DNA from: Prototheca cutis
Lineage: Eukaryota > Chlorophyta > Trebouxiophyceae > Chlorellales > Chlorellaceae
NCBI GenBank assembly: GCA_002897115.2
Contig: BCIH01000008.1
Location: 1,086,945 to 1,150,944, forward strand
DNA: 64,000 nt
Reading direction: 5' to 3'
Position 1 is the stretch's first letter, and each line of letters opens with the position of its first letter. The notes under the pieces are model-generated. The model ran no database searches and was not told where the DNA came from. It saw only the letters and a list, made by a program, of their open reading frames with translations. The position numbers and the translations under genes are program-made. Shown here one piece after another: positions 38,623 to 49,996 of this stretch.

Positions 38623-40221
38623 CCCTTGGATCCACCGAAGACATGGCGCCCAGTGAGAGGAGCGTTCATATTCCAAGCACGCCCTCTAGGTACTGAGCTG
38701 CTCCCTTGAGGCCAAGATTAGGAAGGCAGACAATGCCAAGCTGGCCATTGACTGTGCAAAAGAGATTCAAGACATCACCAAGAGGATCCTCCAACTCAAA
38801 GGTGGGATGACCGGGCATTTCACCGGCCAGGCCCACTGAAGGCTGCGCTCATCTGAGCAGAGCGCCACAGCAGTGCTGCCGTGCGCTGCTTTTGCGGCTC
38901 CAAATGCACAGCACTCCATGAAACCCGACCCTCACAGGCAAGAAGAATGCCGCCACCCGACGAACCTTGTGGGCAGAGGTTCGAGAGTTGCGGAAGGAGA
39001 AGAAGAAGCGGGAGAACCTCGCAGTGCAGGACGTCCTCCGGGAAGCCCAGGTCGTGTGTTGCACGCTCACAGGTCGGTCGGTGCAGGGTGGTGGAACTCC
39101 TTTTCTTTACAAGGATTGCGCTGCACCCCCGCTGACCCTGTCCACATCCACTCCTTCCCCCAACACCATCTCATGCAATAAAAGGTGCGGATGTCCCATT
39201 GATGGAGAAGCAAGGGTTTGATGTCGTTGTCATCGACGAAGCAGCACAGGCCGTGGAGCCTGCCTGCTGGATTGCCCTTTTGCGGGGCGAGCGAGCGGTT
39301 CTGGCAGGGGACCACCTCCAGCTGCCAGCTACGGTGCTGTCCAATGCCGCGGCTCGGGGGGGCCTGCAGCAGTCGCTGTTTGCCCGCCTGGCACCCCGCA
39401 TTGTGGATGGAATGGAGCTGCCAGGGGCAGCTGGCGGGGCTGCAGGGGCCACTGAGGCTTTGGGCCCTGCCCGCGAGGCAGCAGCAGACGCGGAGTCATC
39501 AGCCACCGACAAAGCAGCAGCAGACACCAAATCACGAAACCCCGCCTCCCTGCAGCCCAGCCGCCGCTCATCGGACATCCCATCCACGCTGCTGACTGTG
39601 CAGTACCGCATGCACGAGGAGATCATGGCATGGTCCAACACGATGCTGTACGGCGGCCGCCTGGCCGCAGCCCCCGCCGTGGCGGCGCACGTCCTAGCAG
39701 AGCTGGCAGGCGTGTCGTCCGTCCCTGGCGTGACCGATGTCCCCTGTCTGCTATTGGATACGGCGGGGACGGGGGCGGAGGAGGCGCAGGACCCTGCCAC
39801 GTGCTCGTCCTTTAACGCCATCGAGGCGCGGGCGACCATGGCCCACGTTCGTCGGCTCCTAGCCGCCGGGGTCAGCGCACAGGACATTGGCGTTGTCACC
39901 CCCTACGCAGCTCAAGTCTGCCGGCTCCGCGACGCACGGCCTGAGGGCATTGGCGCCGAGCTGGAGATTAGCACGGTGGACGGGTTCCAGGGCCGGGAGA
40001 AAGAAGCCATCGTGTTTTCCGCGGTTCGTACCGGCACGGATCTGGGGTTTGTCACCGATACGCGCCGGGCAAACGTCGCGGTCACGCGTGCTCGCCGGCA
40101 CTTTGCGCTGGTCTGCGACCCGGACGCGCTGCGACGAGACGACTTTCTCGCATCCCTGGTCTCGCACTTTGAGGACTGCGGCGTCTACGAAATGGCCGAG
40201 CAACTCCTGGAGCAGGAGTGA
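37221..40221 (+). CDS. IGHMBP2/SMUBP2-like superfamily 1B DNA/RNA helicase
   Basis: Exons 37221-37475, 37692-38174, 38357-38488, 38690-38801, 38938-39072 and 39185-40221 join in phase to 717 residues. The N-terminus (MKKLIELERRED, then NIENGLLDRSLLTF and HRLTVRRSVLV) matches the beta-barrel region of IGHMBP2-type proteins. Helicase motifs are I GPPGTGKTTAVIEYI, II VVIDEAAQA, III AVLAGDHLQLPAT, IV LTVQYRMH, V ISTVDGFQGREKEAIVFSAVRTG and VI RRANVAVTRARR. These UPF1-like enzymes unwind RNA or DNA 5' to 3' and act on ribosome-associated RNA. No R3H or zinc-finger domain follows the core, unlike human IGHMBP2. The third intron carries a run of 52 G. The start is the first in-frame ATG of the exon; an upstream exon cannot be excluded. 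Confidence 0.93.
38570..38621 (+). repeat. G52 homopolymer after a (GT)n run, helicase intron 3
   Basis: Fifty-two consecutive G follow a short GT repeat inside an intron. The length given by the assembly may not be exact. Confidence 0.9.
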
Positions 40222-40364
40222 GTGGTGATCGTGAGAGTGATGGGCTGTTGGAGCCCATCGCTCGTCTCCTTCAACCAGCTGCTTCTCCTGGGAAACCGCC
40301 GTGGTCACCTCTAGCCCAGGAAGAACTCCCCAGGAAAACCCAACATCTGCAAACATGTTGTGCA

Positions 40365-40452
<88 letters not shown>

Positions 40453-40519
40453 GGCCCTGCTGTTTCGATGCTGTGGTACAAGAGTTACAACATGAGTGCG
40501 ACCAGGCACGCAGCGCAGT
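40222..40519. other. Convergent 3' region with a C83 run
   Basis: This spacer separates the 3' ends of the helicase (plus) and the small basic protein gene (minus). It is dominated by 83 consecutive C at 40368-40450. A minus-strand TGTAA (40489-40485) serves the minus gene. Confidence 0.8.
40368..40450 (+). repeat. C83 homopolymer
   Basis: Eighty-three consecutive C between two convergent genes, the longest single-base run in the window. Open frames through it (poly-Pro, poly-Gly) are artefacts. Confidence 0.95.
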
Positions 40520-41279
40520 TCAGGCAGCAGGCTGGGGCGCTGCGCTGATGCCGTGGGGGTTTTCCGCCCGGTGGCGCTGGAAGGCGGCCCGGTTTTCCAA
40601 CAGCAAATAGCCAAACTGCTTGCCCTTCTTGTGTGCATGCGCGCCCAGCGGGACGGTGGAGACCACACGGGAAGCCTTCATCTGTGCCAGCATCTGCTTC
40701 ATGTGCCGCTTGCTCTTCACGCCCTCAGCCTGTGATATCGTATCGGGGGAGATGTGGGGGTTGGAAAGGGTATGGCAGGGAATGGAATCCGTGTGAAATG
40801 GCAGTATTCAGAGTAGGCATCTCCAGGCCATAGCACAGACTGCCAGCAAAGCCCCGAACACAGCATATCGTCGGTTTAAAACGAGCAAAAACACCTGGAA
40901 AGCAGCCTGACCATCACCGGCACATCTCTCCTCTCCTCCCCCTGGAAAAAAATCAGTGCACCAACACCACCCACCTCTGTCCGTGACCAAAGCTCGTCAG
41001 CCGTCAGAGCAATGTGTCCAGACTCCTTGAGGTGAGCCATCAGCTTGGTCTTGACGCCAATCTCCTCGGGACCCTCTGCACGATAATATTGGGGGGGAGA
41101 TCGGGCGGATTTGGCACATGCCATGGCTGCCGGCACAGGCTCGCATGGCAGCAGCGGCAACCCCCCACTCCCAAACCGAGCCAGCTCTCACCAAGAACTG
41201 CCCTGGTGCGCACTGTCCGGCATGCCGTTGCCGTCCGCGGCAAGGCCTGGAAGATCGAGCGGGAGAAACGCAGCAACAT
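40520..41279 (-). CDS. Small basic protein, probably mitochondrial, function unknown
   Basis: Exons 41279-41192, 41075-40975 and 40729-40520 join in phase to 132 residues. The N-terminus (MLLRFSRSIFQALPRTATACR) is an Arg-rich amphipathic helix without acids, typical of mitochondrial import. It continues EGPEEIGVKTKLMAHLKESGHIA, then AEGVKSKRHMKQMLAQMK and HKKGKQFGYLLL. The basic composition and size resemble a mitochondrial ribosomal protein, but I cannot name the family. It is divergent from MAK16 across a 480-bp spacer, and a TGTAA lies 31 bases behind its stop. Confidence 0.75.
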
Positions 41280-41759
41280 GGGAAGATTCGAGGCCCTCGG
41301 GCCTACAGCTGTGGGACCAATGAGTGGCCTAGGCCGTACGCCCAAACAACAGTGCCACCCCCTAGCAGCAGTGGCTTCCTGGACAACAGGGCGTGCAACA
41401 CTGGAACTCAACGGAAATCGCACACGAAATAATGGCTGCAAAAGTGCTATAGTACGGGGCTGGGGGTGAAGCATGACCGAGCGGGGAGTGTCCGATTGCC
41501 AATACCGTTCTGCTCTGAGCTTGGTGGATACGAGTGCCTCCGTGGGCGCGGACGCTTTCCGCACCTCAAGCGGAGAAGAATTTGCCCTGAAAAGTGACGG
41601 AATAGCCTGCATGCATGATGATACATATGTTTATATTGACTTATAAAATAAAAGAGAGGTACATAGTGGATCAGGAGTCTCAGCCACTGTCTATCGTCGT
41701 TTCCTGGGGCTGGCAGCGAGTGGACGTGGCCGGGCCCTCGCCGACCAGCGCGAGCAGCC
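41280..41759. promoter_or_regulatory. Divergent upstream region of the 40520 gene and MAK16
   Basis: Two genes run outward from this 480-bp spacer. The right part is A/T-rich (about 41620-41655) with a TTATAAAATAAAAG segment about 120 bases before the MAK16 start that could act as a core promoter element. Confidence 0.35.
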
Positions 41760-43066
41760 ATGCAGCACGACGAGGTAGAGCTTGGGATCTTTTGTCCGGA
41801 GTTTGCGTTGTATTTGAGTGCTGGGATGCTGTGCGTATGTGGTTTTTACGGATTGTGGGGGTAGTTCCTCGTCGACGCCATGGTCCTTCCTGGTGGGCCT
41901 TTGCCCCGAGACAACAGTCTTGTCCAGGCCCCCCCCCCCCCCCCCCAACACACACACACACACACAGGTGATCTGGCAGCTCATCAACCACGGGCACTGC
42001 AGCTTCCGGGCAAAGACCAAGACCCAGAATTTTTGCCGGAATGAGTACAACGTGACGGGCCTGTGCAACCGCAGCTCATGCCCTCTCGCCAACAGCCGAT
42101 ATGCTACCATCCGCGAGGACAACGGCCGATGCTACCTGTACATCAAGACCATCGAGCGCGCGCACTCGCCCAAGCACCTCTGGCAGCGCATCCGCCTCAA
42201 GAAGAACTACACCCAGGTGTGTTGGTGTGTGAGGTGGGGGGTAAGCGGGTGAGAGCATCCTGCCTGTGTGCGTAGATGTAGCTATGGCCCTGGACCCCCG
42301 CTCCATTTGGCGCCTCCTGACATAACACGATCTTCAAACCCAAATCCTGATCCCCTCCACCGGGCAGGCCCTGGAGCAGCTGGACGAGCACCTTGCCTAT
42401 TTCCCAAAGTTTCTGGTCCACAAGAACAAACAGCGGTTGACCAAGATCACGCAGTATCTCATCCGTGTGCGGAAGCTGGCACTCAAGGCGCGGCCCAAGA
42501 TTGTTACCATGCCTGCGCGCAAGGAGAAGTTGATGAAGCGCAAGGAGGCCAAGGCCGAGACGGCGGCGCAACTGGACAAGTCCATCGAGCGTGAACTGCT
42601 GGCGCGCCTGCAGGCGGGGACCTACGGCGACATCTACAACTTCCCCTCACAGCAGTACGCCAAGGTCCTCAAAGGCCAGACGGTCACCGATGAGGCCGAA
42701 GAGATGGAGCGTGAGATTGAGGAAGAAGAAGAAATGGAGGAGTACGTCGAGGGCGACAGCGAGGACGAGGAAGAAGAAGAAGATGAGGAAGAAGAGGAGA
42801 TTGAGTATGTCGACGATGTGGACTTTGATGAGGAGGACAGTGACATTGAAGACTTGGACCATGAGCCATCTTCTTCGGGAGATGACGAGGAGGGGGATGA
42901 TGATGACGAGGGCCCCGCACCGGCCCGGGCGCTGCGGCACAAGCGGGCGGCTGCAGCTGCGGCGGCTGCTGCGCCAGCCCCGTTGTCCTCCAAGCGCCGG
43001 CGGCGCCGCGGCGGCATCGAGATTGAGTATGAAGAAGAACGGGAGGCAGGCACGGCCCGCCGATGA
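41760..43066 (+). CDS. MAK16: MAK16 ribosome biogenesis factor
   Basis: Exons 41760-41774, 41968-42216 and 42368-43066 join in phase to 320 residues. The start MQHDE-VIWQLIN is joined across the first intron. It is followed by the family signature [20 protein letters not shown], whose cysteines are thought to bind metal. Then come [19 protein letters not shown], the Mak16 domain ([37 protein letters not shown]) and a long acidic tail. A basic cluster ([10 protein letters not shown]) lies near the C-terminus. MAK16 is a nucleolar factor needed for early 60S subunit maturation. Intron 1 carries 18 C followed by a CA repeat directly before the acceptor. TGTAA lies at 43199-43203. Confidence 0.96.
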
Positions 43067-44011
43067 TCGCGTCCCTGTTTTATTTCGTATGTGCGGCCCC
43101 TCCCCAGTGAAGACCTTGCACGCATCTCTTGCAGAGACACACACAGACCCCCTCTTGTGAATCTGTTCTGGCGCTGGTGCCGTGTCCCTGATGCAGAATG
43201 TAACGCTATCAAAATCTGAAGAGAGTGGCAAGGTCAGCACTGCTGGGGGCCCCATGGTGGGCAACGGGTCGTTGGATGGGCAGCAGCCACGTGGGGCTTC
43301 AGGTGAGGCCCCCGGGCGCGCCGCACCGGCCTGCCTCAGCACACACAGGCAGTGACAACAAAAAAAGTCTTTCCCACTATGCACACTGCGCAGAGATCTT
43401 GATTCATGTGTGATCGCAGGCGGGAGGATGGGTATCGGCGGGACACAGCTGATATATCATGCATGCTCAGAAAGACAGGCACAAGATATGTTTTGACGAC
43501 CAGCCAATTCGTTCAAGCCCAGCACAAGGGGGGCGGGCCGGGGGGATGGGGAGTGGAGTGATGTTCGGCTCCCCCCCACAAGCATGGATGTGTCCTGTGT
43601 TCGGCAAGCCAAATCAAGATCGAGCCAAGAAAGGGAGGATGACGTTTGTGGAAGCAGAAGCGCCATGAAAAGCGCTCGACCAAAAACCACGGCGGCCACC
43701 GCAGGAGGGCAGGCGCGCAGGGCCATGTGCATGTGGGAAGCGTCCATTGGAAAGTGCCTGTTCATCAGCACCACCTGTCGCTGCCCACAGCAGCACAGCA
43801 CTCACAGCTGCAGGAAAAACATTCAATGTGGAGGGGACCTGCACACCAAGGGTCGCCTTCGGGGGCCTCTGCCTGCGCTCCCGCAACGGAAATCCGCAGC
43901 GATGAGTGCGAGGCAAAAATGGTAATTTCAAAAGCACGCAAGGACGGGCCAGGCAAGAATTCCTCAAGTGCTGCACAGCTTGGAGTCACAGACCTCGTTC
44001 CTGCCGGCGCT
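43067..44011. other. Convergent intergenic region, no gene seen
   Basis: This lies between the 3' ends of MAK16 (plus) and the aquaporin gene (minus). It holds the MAK16 TGTAA at 43199. Frames on both strands lack domains. Confidence 0.5.
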
Positions 44012-45314
44012 CTAGGTGCACAGCACAGAGCCGGCCGGGACGTTGGAGTGGTTGAGCTTCTGGAGGAGGAGGTAGATGCCCCCCGCAGCGGCACCACCGC
44101 AGAATGGCGCAATCACCGGGATCCAGCCGTAGGATATGAACTCGCTGGAGCCCTTGCCCGGGATGGGCAGGATCCAGTGCGCGATGCGGGGTCCCAGGTC
44201 ACGGGCAGGGTTGACGGCCAGGCCCGTGGGCCCTCCGATGGTCAGCACCAGCAGGAACACCAGGAAGCCCAGCGCAAACCCAAACCAGACGCTGAAGAAC
44301 TCACGCTCGCCCTGCAGGAGCTGGCTGCCGCGCTGGGCCACCATGTTGGCCATGAGCTGTAGCGTGAAGGAGCAGATGAACTCGCAGAGGAAGTTGTGGA
44401 GTGGAGCGTAAATGGCCGGGCGCGTGGAGAAGATGCCGAGCTTGATGTTGGCATCGGCGACGAGTTCGGCCTCGTAGCGCAGCTGCGCAGCAGACTTGGC
44501 GGGCATCACCGCGCGTGCGCCGTCCTCGTCGATGGTGGAGATCTTGTGAACCTGGCTGTTGCGGGCCGTTGCGCCGGGGGACGTGTCCAGCGCGGCACCC
44601 TGGTGCATCCGTACCGCCTCGGAGATGCGCTCCTCGGCCTGTCGGGCACGGAGCTCGTGCTCCTGCAGCGTGCGTGACTGTTGCTCGACGTCACGCAGCT
44701 GGGCCTCCACGTCCTCACGGTTCTCCAGCGAGCGCCGCCGCAGCGAGGCCTGCAGCTCGTCCCGCTTCTTGTTCAGGTCATGGCGGGCCAGGCCCAGCAG
44801 GCTGCCGATGTCGGTCGCCGCGGCGTGCAGCGCTGCGCCGGGGTGCCCGCGCAGGTACTGGTCCTCGGGGTTGTTGTTGTACGACCCAATGTTGAGCTCG
44901 GTGGTCGTGAAGGCACGGCGACCGCCGCCCATGCGCAGCAGTGGGTCGGCGTTGTAGGGGTCGGCCTCCTCCTCCTCCGGCGGCTCGGGGACCAGGTTGA
45001 AGTGGGGCAGGAACGTCAGCCACACCAGGACCGCGCCCAGGAACGCGCCCAGCAGCTCGCTGAATGACAGCGCAAAAAACTCTTTGGCATTCAGGTTGCC
45101 GACGACAACACCAAACAGGTTACCCGAGGGGTTGAAGCTCGCGGAAATGTAGTTGAACACTGCAGTAGCGATGATGGAAGGGGAGAGGTCGACGGGGGAC
45201 TGACCAATGCCGCACAGCAAAAAAATATTTGATAATCGTCAGGGGACGGGGGCAGCAGAGTCGACCAGACGGCACCGTCGTCGTCGCATCAACCGTGCCT
45301 CCACCACACCTCCA

Positions 45315-45373
<59 letters not shown>

Positions 45374-46073
45374 ACCCCCCACCCCCCCACGCACACGACT
45401 CCAACTCACTCATGGTGGCAAAGCCGAAAGCAAGACCAAAGCCCATTGACAGCCAACCCCAGCCGTAGCCATTGCCCTGCAAGAAGGAAGGCCACAAATG
45501 TGGTTTGAATGTGCCATGATGATACGGTGAAGCCATGGGCTACGGTCATGGTGGTCATGGTGTGGGGTGGATGGCGGGATGGGGGTCCGGGGCCAACAAT
45601 CCGAGCAAATGATGCAGTTGATCCAAGGAGCAGCGCAGGGAAGCCTCGGTAAAAGGTTGAATTTTGCAGGAAAAGGTGCCACAAAGCCAGGGAGATGTCC
45701 AGAGGAAGCAGTGATGCAGTCATCCACCATGCTAGCACATCCTCAAACCAGCGTCACCATGCCAGCATGACCAGTCACCACGACCGACGTCGCCCCTATC
45801 AATGTGGCCCTTTCGAGCGCGCACCTTGGCTTTGCCCAGCAGCATGTTGGCCACCGCAGAGTCCCCGATGTACATCTGCAAGGGTGCGAGTGTGCGTGCA
45901 GTACGGGTTCGGTGTCGTCGTCCGCACCGACACAGATGCGCGAGCCGCCGCCTGTATTGCACGCGCGCGTGACCCCATCCTTCACTCACCGCAAGCATCA
46001 TGCCGACAATCTCGGTGCAGCATCTCGCACCGAGGCTGTACGCGCCCGGAGGGCTGAAAAGCGGCGAAATCAT
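44012..46073 (-). CDS. Aquaglyceroporin-like MIP channel with a large coiled-coil insert
   Basis: Exons 46073-45990, 45875-45825, 45476-45410 and 45159-44012 join in phase to 449 residues, far longer than GlpF (281). TM1 includes CCTEIVGMMLAMYIGDSAVAN, TM2 is GWGWLSMGFGLAFGFATM, and the first NPA box is SASFNPSGNL (NPS instead of NPA). The second box is GLAVNPARDLGPRIAHWILP, where the Asp after NPAR is typical of aquaglyceroporins. TM6 is PVIAPFCGGAAAGGIYLLL. Between TM3 (SELLGAFLGAVLVWLTFLPHF) and TM4 (FSTRPAIYAPLHNFLCEF) there is an insert of about 185 residues. It has an acidic start (PEPPEEEE) and a charged coiled coil (about 190-252). The channel should pass glycerol or similar solutes. 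Glycerol kinase is the next gene upstream on the same strand. Confidence 0.87.
45317..45373 (+). repeat. C57 homopolymer in aquaporin intron 3
   Basis: Fifty-seven consecutive C (G in the transcript) inside the third intron, about 37 bases below the splice donor. Confidence 0.9.
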
Positions 46074-48042
46074 TTCGCAGAATGCAGTGTCAGTTTGGTG
46101 GTTTCAGACCCAACGAGTCGGCCACGGCAGCTCGCCGATTCTCGGCCAGACGCAATGCGGAACAGGAAAACAGTGCGAGAATAACAAACCCGCCTGTTTA
46201 TTAATCTCCTTTGTTCTCGGACGTTGATCAAGTGAGCTGGCGCATTTTTCATCGTCAGAATGTCGTCAGGCTCCAACTCTCTTGTCCCCGGTCCCGACGC
46301 CAGGCAATGCCGTCAGCAGTTGCAAAATCGGGCCGCGGCCACCCTCTGGCTCGAGTCTGAATTCCGGGGGAAGCACATTCTTGACAAATGGTCTTCAGGG
46401 CCCTCCTACGCCCACCAACCTCGCCCGCTGCACGAAAATTTTTATCCCAAAACACTGACGCAATGGGCGAGTACCCCTGGGAAGAAGATAGCCGTGCCCT
46501 TAAGCAGCTTTCTCCGAAGCACATCCCGGAGCGCCATACCTGGGATCGGGACCTGTGAACGGCGCAGATAGGGCCTTCGCAATACCGGTTCCTTTCAGAA
46601 TTATTCACATTACAAAATTGAAGGACATTCCAAATGAAAAAGTGTATCTTCTATTTACAATTGAAGTGGTTTCCGGAAACCCCCTTACAGACCACCCAGC
46701 ACGACGGCAGAAGTGTCCATGGGGACAGGAAGGAGTCCGCTTTGGAGCCCTCTGCACACCCTCCGTCTGAGCTATTCCCCCCAAAGAGCTCGTGGCACTC
46801 CTTCTGCATGGTTATCACGTTGATGGATTGACAATCCAAGGCAGGACACATTTGGTCAGGGAGTTGTACGCAGTTCAGCCTGCCTGTGAACTTGCGCTGT
46901 CGGGAGCATGGAGTAAGTGGCACCCAAGGTTGCCAGGATTGCCAGGGACTGTTGCTCTTCTTGGAGTTGACATCCAGGCAATGTGTATCGTCGACCTGGT
47001 GCTGATATTGCTATGGGGCTACCTGAAATAGCGACAATACTGTTAAGAATTGGACTGCCAATCCAGAGCAGGCTCTCTGGGCAAGCTCAGATGCCATTTG
47101 TCTTCAAAACTGACAGAATTCCCAGGCATGCCTTTGGCCTTAGCTGTACCACCGTGGGTTTCGGCCTCCGGGCTGGAGCCCGGGCCGACTTCTGCACAGC
47201 GACAAGTGTCGAGGATCACGCAATGAATGCGCGCCAAGTCTGACTGTGCATTGCTTGCATACCTGCACGGACGCCTGTCAGCATTCTGGCACATCTGTGC
47301 CAGCGGCAGTACAACTCGAAATCCAGCAGACCCCAGCACACCCAATGCTGCCCTGCCAACCTGTGACGGCAGATGCGAATAATCGAAATTAGGGGGTCCC
47401 CCAACGCAGGGATGGGGTCGGGGCGACCTCTGGAGGCCAAGCGCACCCACTGATGGATCTCCAAACCAGATGATCCCACCGACCCTCCTCTCTTCAAGGA
47501 GAAACAGACCCTTGTGTTTGATAACCTTGTGAGGACGTACCATCATAGCTCTCTTTTCAAACCCAGAAGAAGAAGGACAAGCTACTCAACGCGGATTGCC
47601 ATGGCATAGCCTGACCACTGGGGACCACAACAATATCAGGGAAAGAAGCGGGGTGCAGGGAACGGCATGTTGGCCAAGGGCGGCGACAGTGTGCCCGCCC
47701 AGCAACTGCCGCAGCGTTCACATGATGATGGGCATGGCTTGAGGGCAAGGCGATCGGACAAATGTCTATGCAAGGCTGGAGTGCAGATGAAAGCGCGGCG
47801 AGGCGCATCCACGTTTTGAAACATGGAGCACTGACGTCAAAAATTGGACCCCATTCTCTTTCTCTAAGGGGGCGGGGAGGCAGAACCGCCAAGGATTCTG
47901 CGGCAAGCACGGCCGTGTCAAAATTGCGGTTGAGGGTCACTGGGCGATGTGTCTCATTGTGTGTGTGGAACGGTGGGGTGGCACTGCCTGATCCCCTGGG
48001 AACCCTGGGCACACAGGAACACAAGGCGCTCGTCAATCCACT
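46074..48042. other. Spacer between aquaglyceroporin and glycerol kinase
   Basis: This should hold the aquaporin promoter and the glycerol kinase 3' UTR. A plus-strand frame at 46260-46571 opens with ATG 187 bases from the aquaporin start but has no recognised domain. Nothing else stands out. Confidence 0.45.
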
Positions 48043-49996
48043 TCAAGCGCTGCCATCTTCGTCGTCGACCAGGCCATCGAGGGCCATGGCGCGCTCAACG
48101 GCCAGCTTCCACTTTGCGTGGCGTTTGTCCGCTGCGGCCGCAGAGATGCGCGGCTCAAACATGGTGAAGTCGGCGTCGGACCCCTTGGTGTCAAACAGAG
48201 TCTTGCGGTCGTAGAACCCTGTGGCGATGCCAGCGGCGATGGCCGCCCCCATGCTGGTCGTCTCCTGGTTGGCCGGACGCGCGACGGTAGACTGGATGAG
48301 GTCAGCCTGGATCTGCATGAGCAGGCTGTTCCCCGTCGCACCGCCGTCCACGGCCAGACGGCTCAGCTGGTGCCCGCTGTCCGCCTCCATCGCCCGCAGC
48401 ACATCCACGGTCTGGAACGCGATGGCCTCCAACATCGCCCGTACGATGTGGGCCTTGGTCGTGTACTGCGTCAGACCCACCAGCACGCCGCGCGCGTCGT
48501 CGCGCCACCATGGGGCCAACAGGCCTCCGAACGCGGGCACGAGGTAGACGCCGCCGGAGTTCGGCACGCTCGCAGCCAGTGCCTCGGAATCAGCCGCGTC
48601 TGCAAACAAGTTCAGGTTATCGCGCAGCCAGGAGACGCCCTGGCCCGCGACGGCAATGGCGCCCTCCAGCGCGTACTCGGCGGGCGCGCCCGCACCCAGC
48701 TGGTAGGCGATGGTGGTGAGCAGACCGTGGCGCGAGGGGGTGGCCTTGGTCCCTGTGTTGAGCAGCATGAAGCACCCCGTGCCGTAGGTGTTCTTGGCCT
48801 CGCCCACGCCGCAGCGCTGGCCCAACACCGCCGCCTGCTGGTCGCCCAGGCAGCCACACAGCGGCACGCCGCGCAGCGGGCCCGCCGCAATCTCGCCGTA
48901 CCGCTCCGCATTCGACCGAATTTCGGGCAAGTGCACCTTTTCAAACCCGAACAGCTCCACCGTCTTGCGGTCCCACACGCGGCGCTCAATGTCCATCAGC
49001 GACGTGCGGCTGGCGTTGGACACGTCGGTGACGTGCACGCCGCCGTCCACGCCGCCCGTGAGGTTGTACAGCACCCAGGAATCAACCGTGCCAAACATCA
49101 GGCGGCCGTCGTCCCGCGCCTTGGCAACTTCGGGCACATGCTCCACCATCCATTTCAGCTTGTACGCGGAAAAGTAGGTCGAGACGGGGAGACCCGTCAC
49201 GCCGCGAAGGCCGTCCTTGTCCCCGAGGGCCGCCTGGATGGCGTGGCACACGGGCGCCGTCCGCACGTCGGACCACACAATCGCGGGGGTCAGGGCCTTG
49301 CCCGTGGTCTTGTCCCAGGCCACCGTTGTCTCACGCTGATTGGTCAGGCCCACGCCAACAACGCGGTACTTGTCGCCCGCCGCGGCCAGCGTCTGCTTGA
49401 TCGCCTCGTGCACGCTAGACATGATGTCCTCGGGGTCCTGCTCCACCCACCTGTGGTATGTTTGTTCATCAGTTTGTGTCTGCTTTCTAACAGGGGGTTG
49501 AAGGTAAGAGTAATGGAGATGGGCAGGATGCATGCACATCATGTTGTGTGTGTGCGTGCGTGCAGTAGGGCTCGGGAGGGTCGTGTGTGGACAGAAGCCA
49601 GGACCATGGATCAATGCCCGAGGGGTTGATCCTGGTCCCAGGCAGTACCACAGGCGCGGGCCGGAGAACCCGAGCGCCTAGCACCAGCACCCCACGCAGC
49701 GCGGCACGCCCGATGGCAATTGCAAGCACGGGCATGGCGTTCGCAGTTGCGCGCCGGCGTGGGGTCCGCAGGGCCCCCAGCCACCGTGCCTCGTGTCGAT
49801 TATATGGTAACCCGCCACGAAAGCTGACGTCGACACGTCAGCGCCGTCGACACCCACCCGACCCTTACCCTGCGTGGGGAGTCTTGGCATTGAGCATCAC
49901 CCGGGAGCTCCCAACAATGTTGAGATCCTTATCATAGAGGAAGAACCGGGTGGACTGGGTGCCCTGGTCAATGCTGCCAATCACGTCCTGAACCAT
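48043..49996 (-). CDS. GLPK: Glycerol kinase
   Basis: Exons 49996-49869 and 49450-48043 join in phase (GG|G at the junction) to 511 residues, the normal length. The protein opens with the FGGY-kinase motif IGSIDQGTQSTRFFLYD. It continues with WVEQDPEDIM, GLTNQRETTVAWDK, VTDVSNASRTSLMDI, NTYGTGCFMLLNTG, FGGLLAPWWRDDARG and VDGGATGNSLLMQIQAD. The enzyme phosphorylates glycerol to glycerol-3-phosphate in the cytosol. No transit peptide is visible. An equally long frame on the opposite strand is a shadow. It lies about 2 kb from, and on the same strand as, an aquaglyceroporin, the same functional pair as bacterial glpF-glpK. Confidence 0.96.

Noticed and set aside
40218..40610. Poly-Pro and poly-Gly open frames across the C83 tract
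   Set aside because: Homopolymers are open in several frames by necessity; no coding context surrounds them.
46260..46571. 103-codon plus-strand ORF divergent from the aquaporin
   Set aside because: No recognisable family; length is within chance expectation for this base composition.
48118..49629. 503-codon plus-strand frame opposite glycerol kinase
   Set aside because: It is an antisense shadow of GC-rich glycerol kinase codons; its translation is Arg/His-rich and has no domain.
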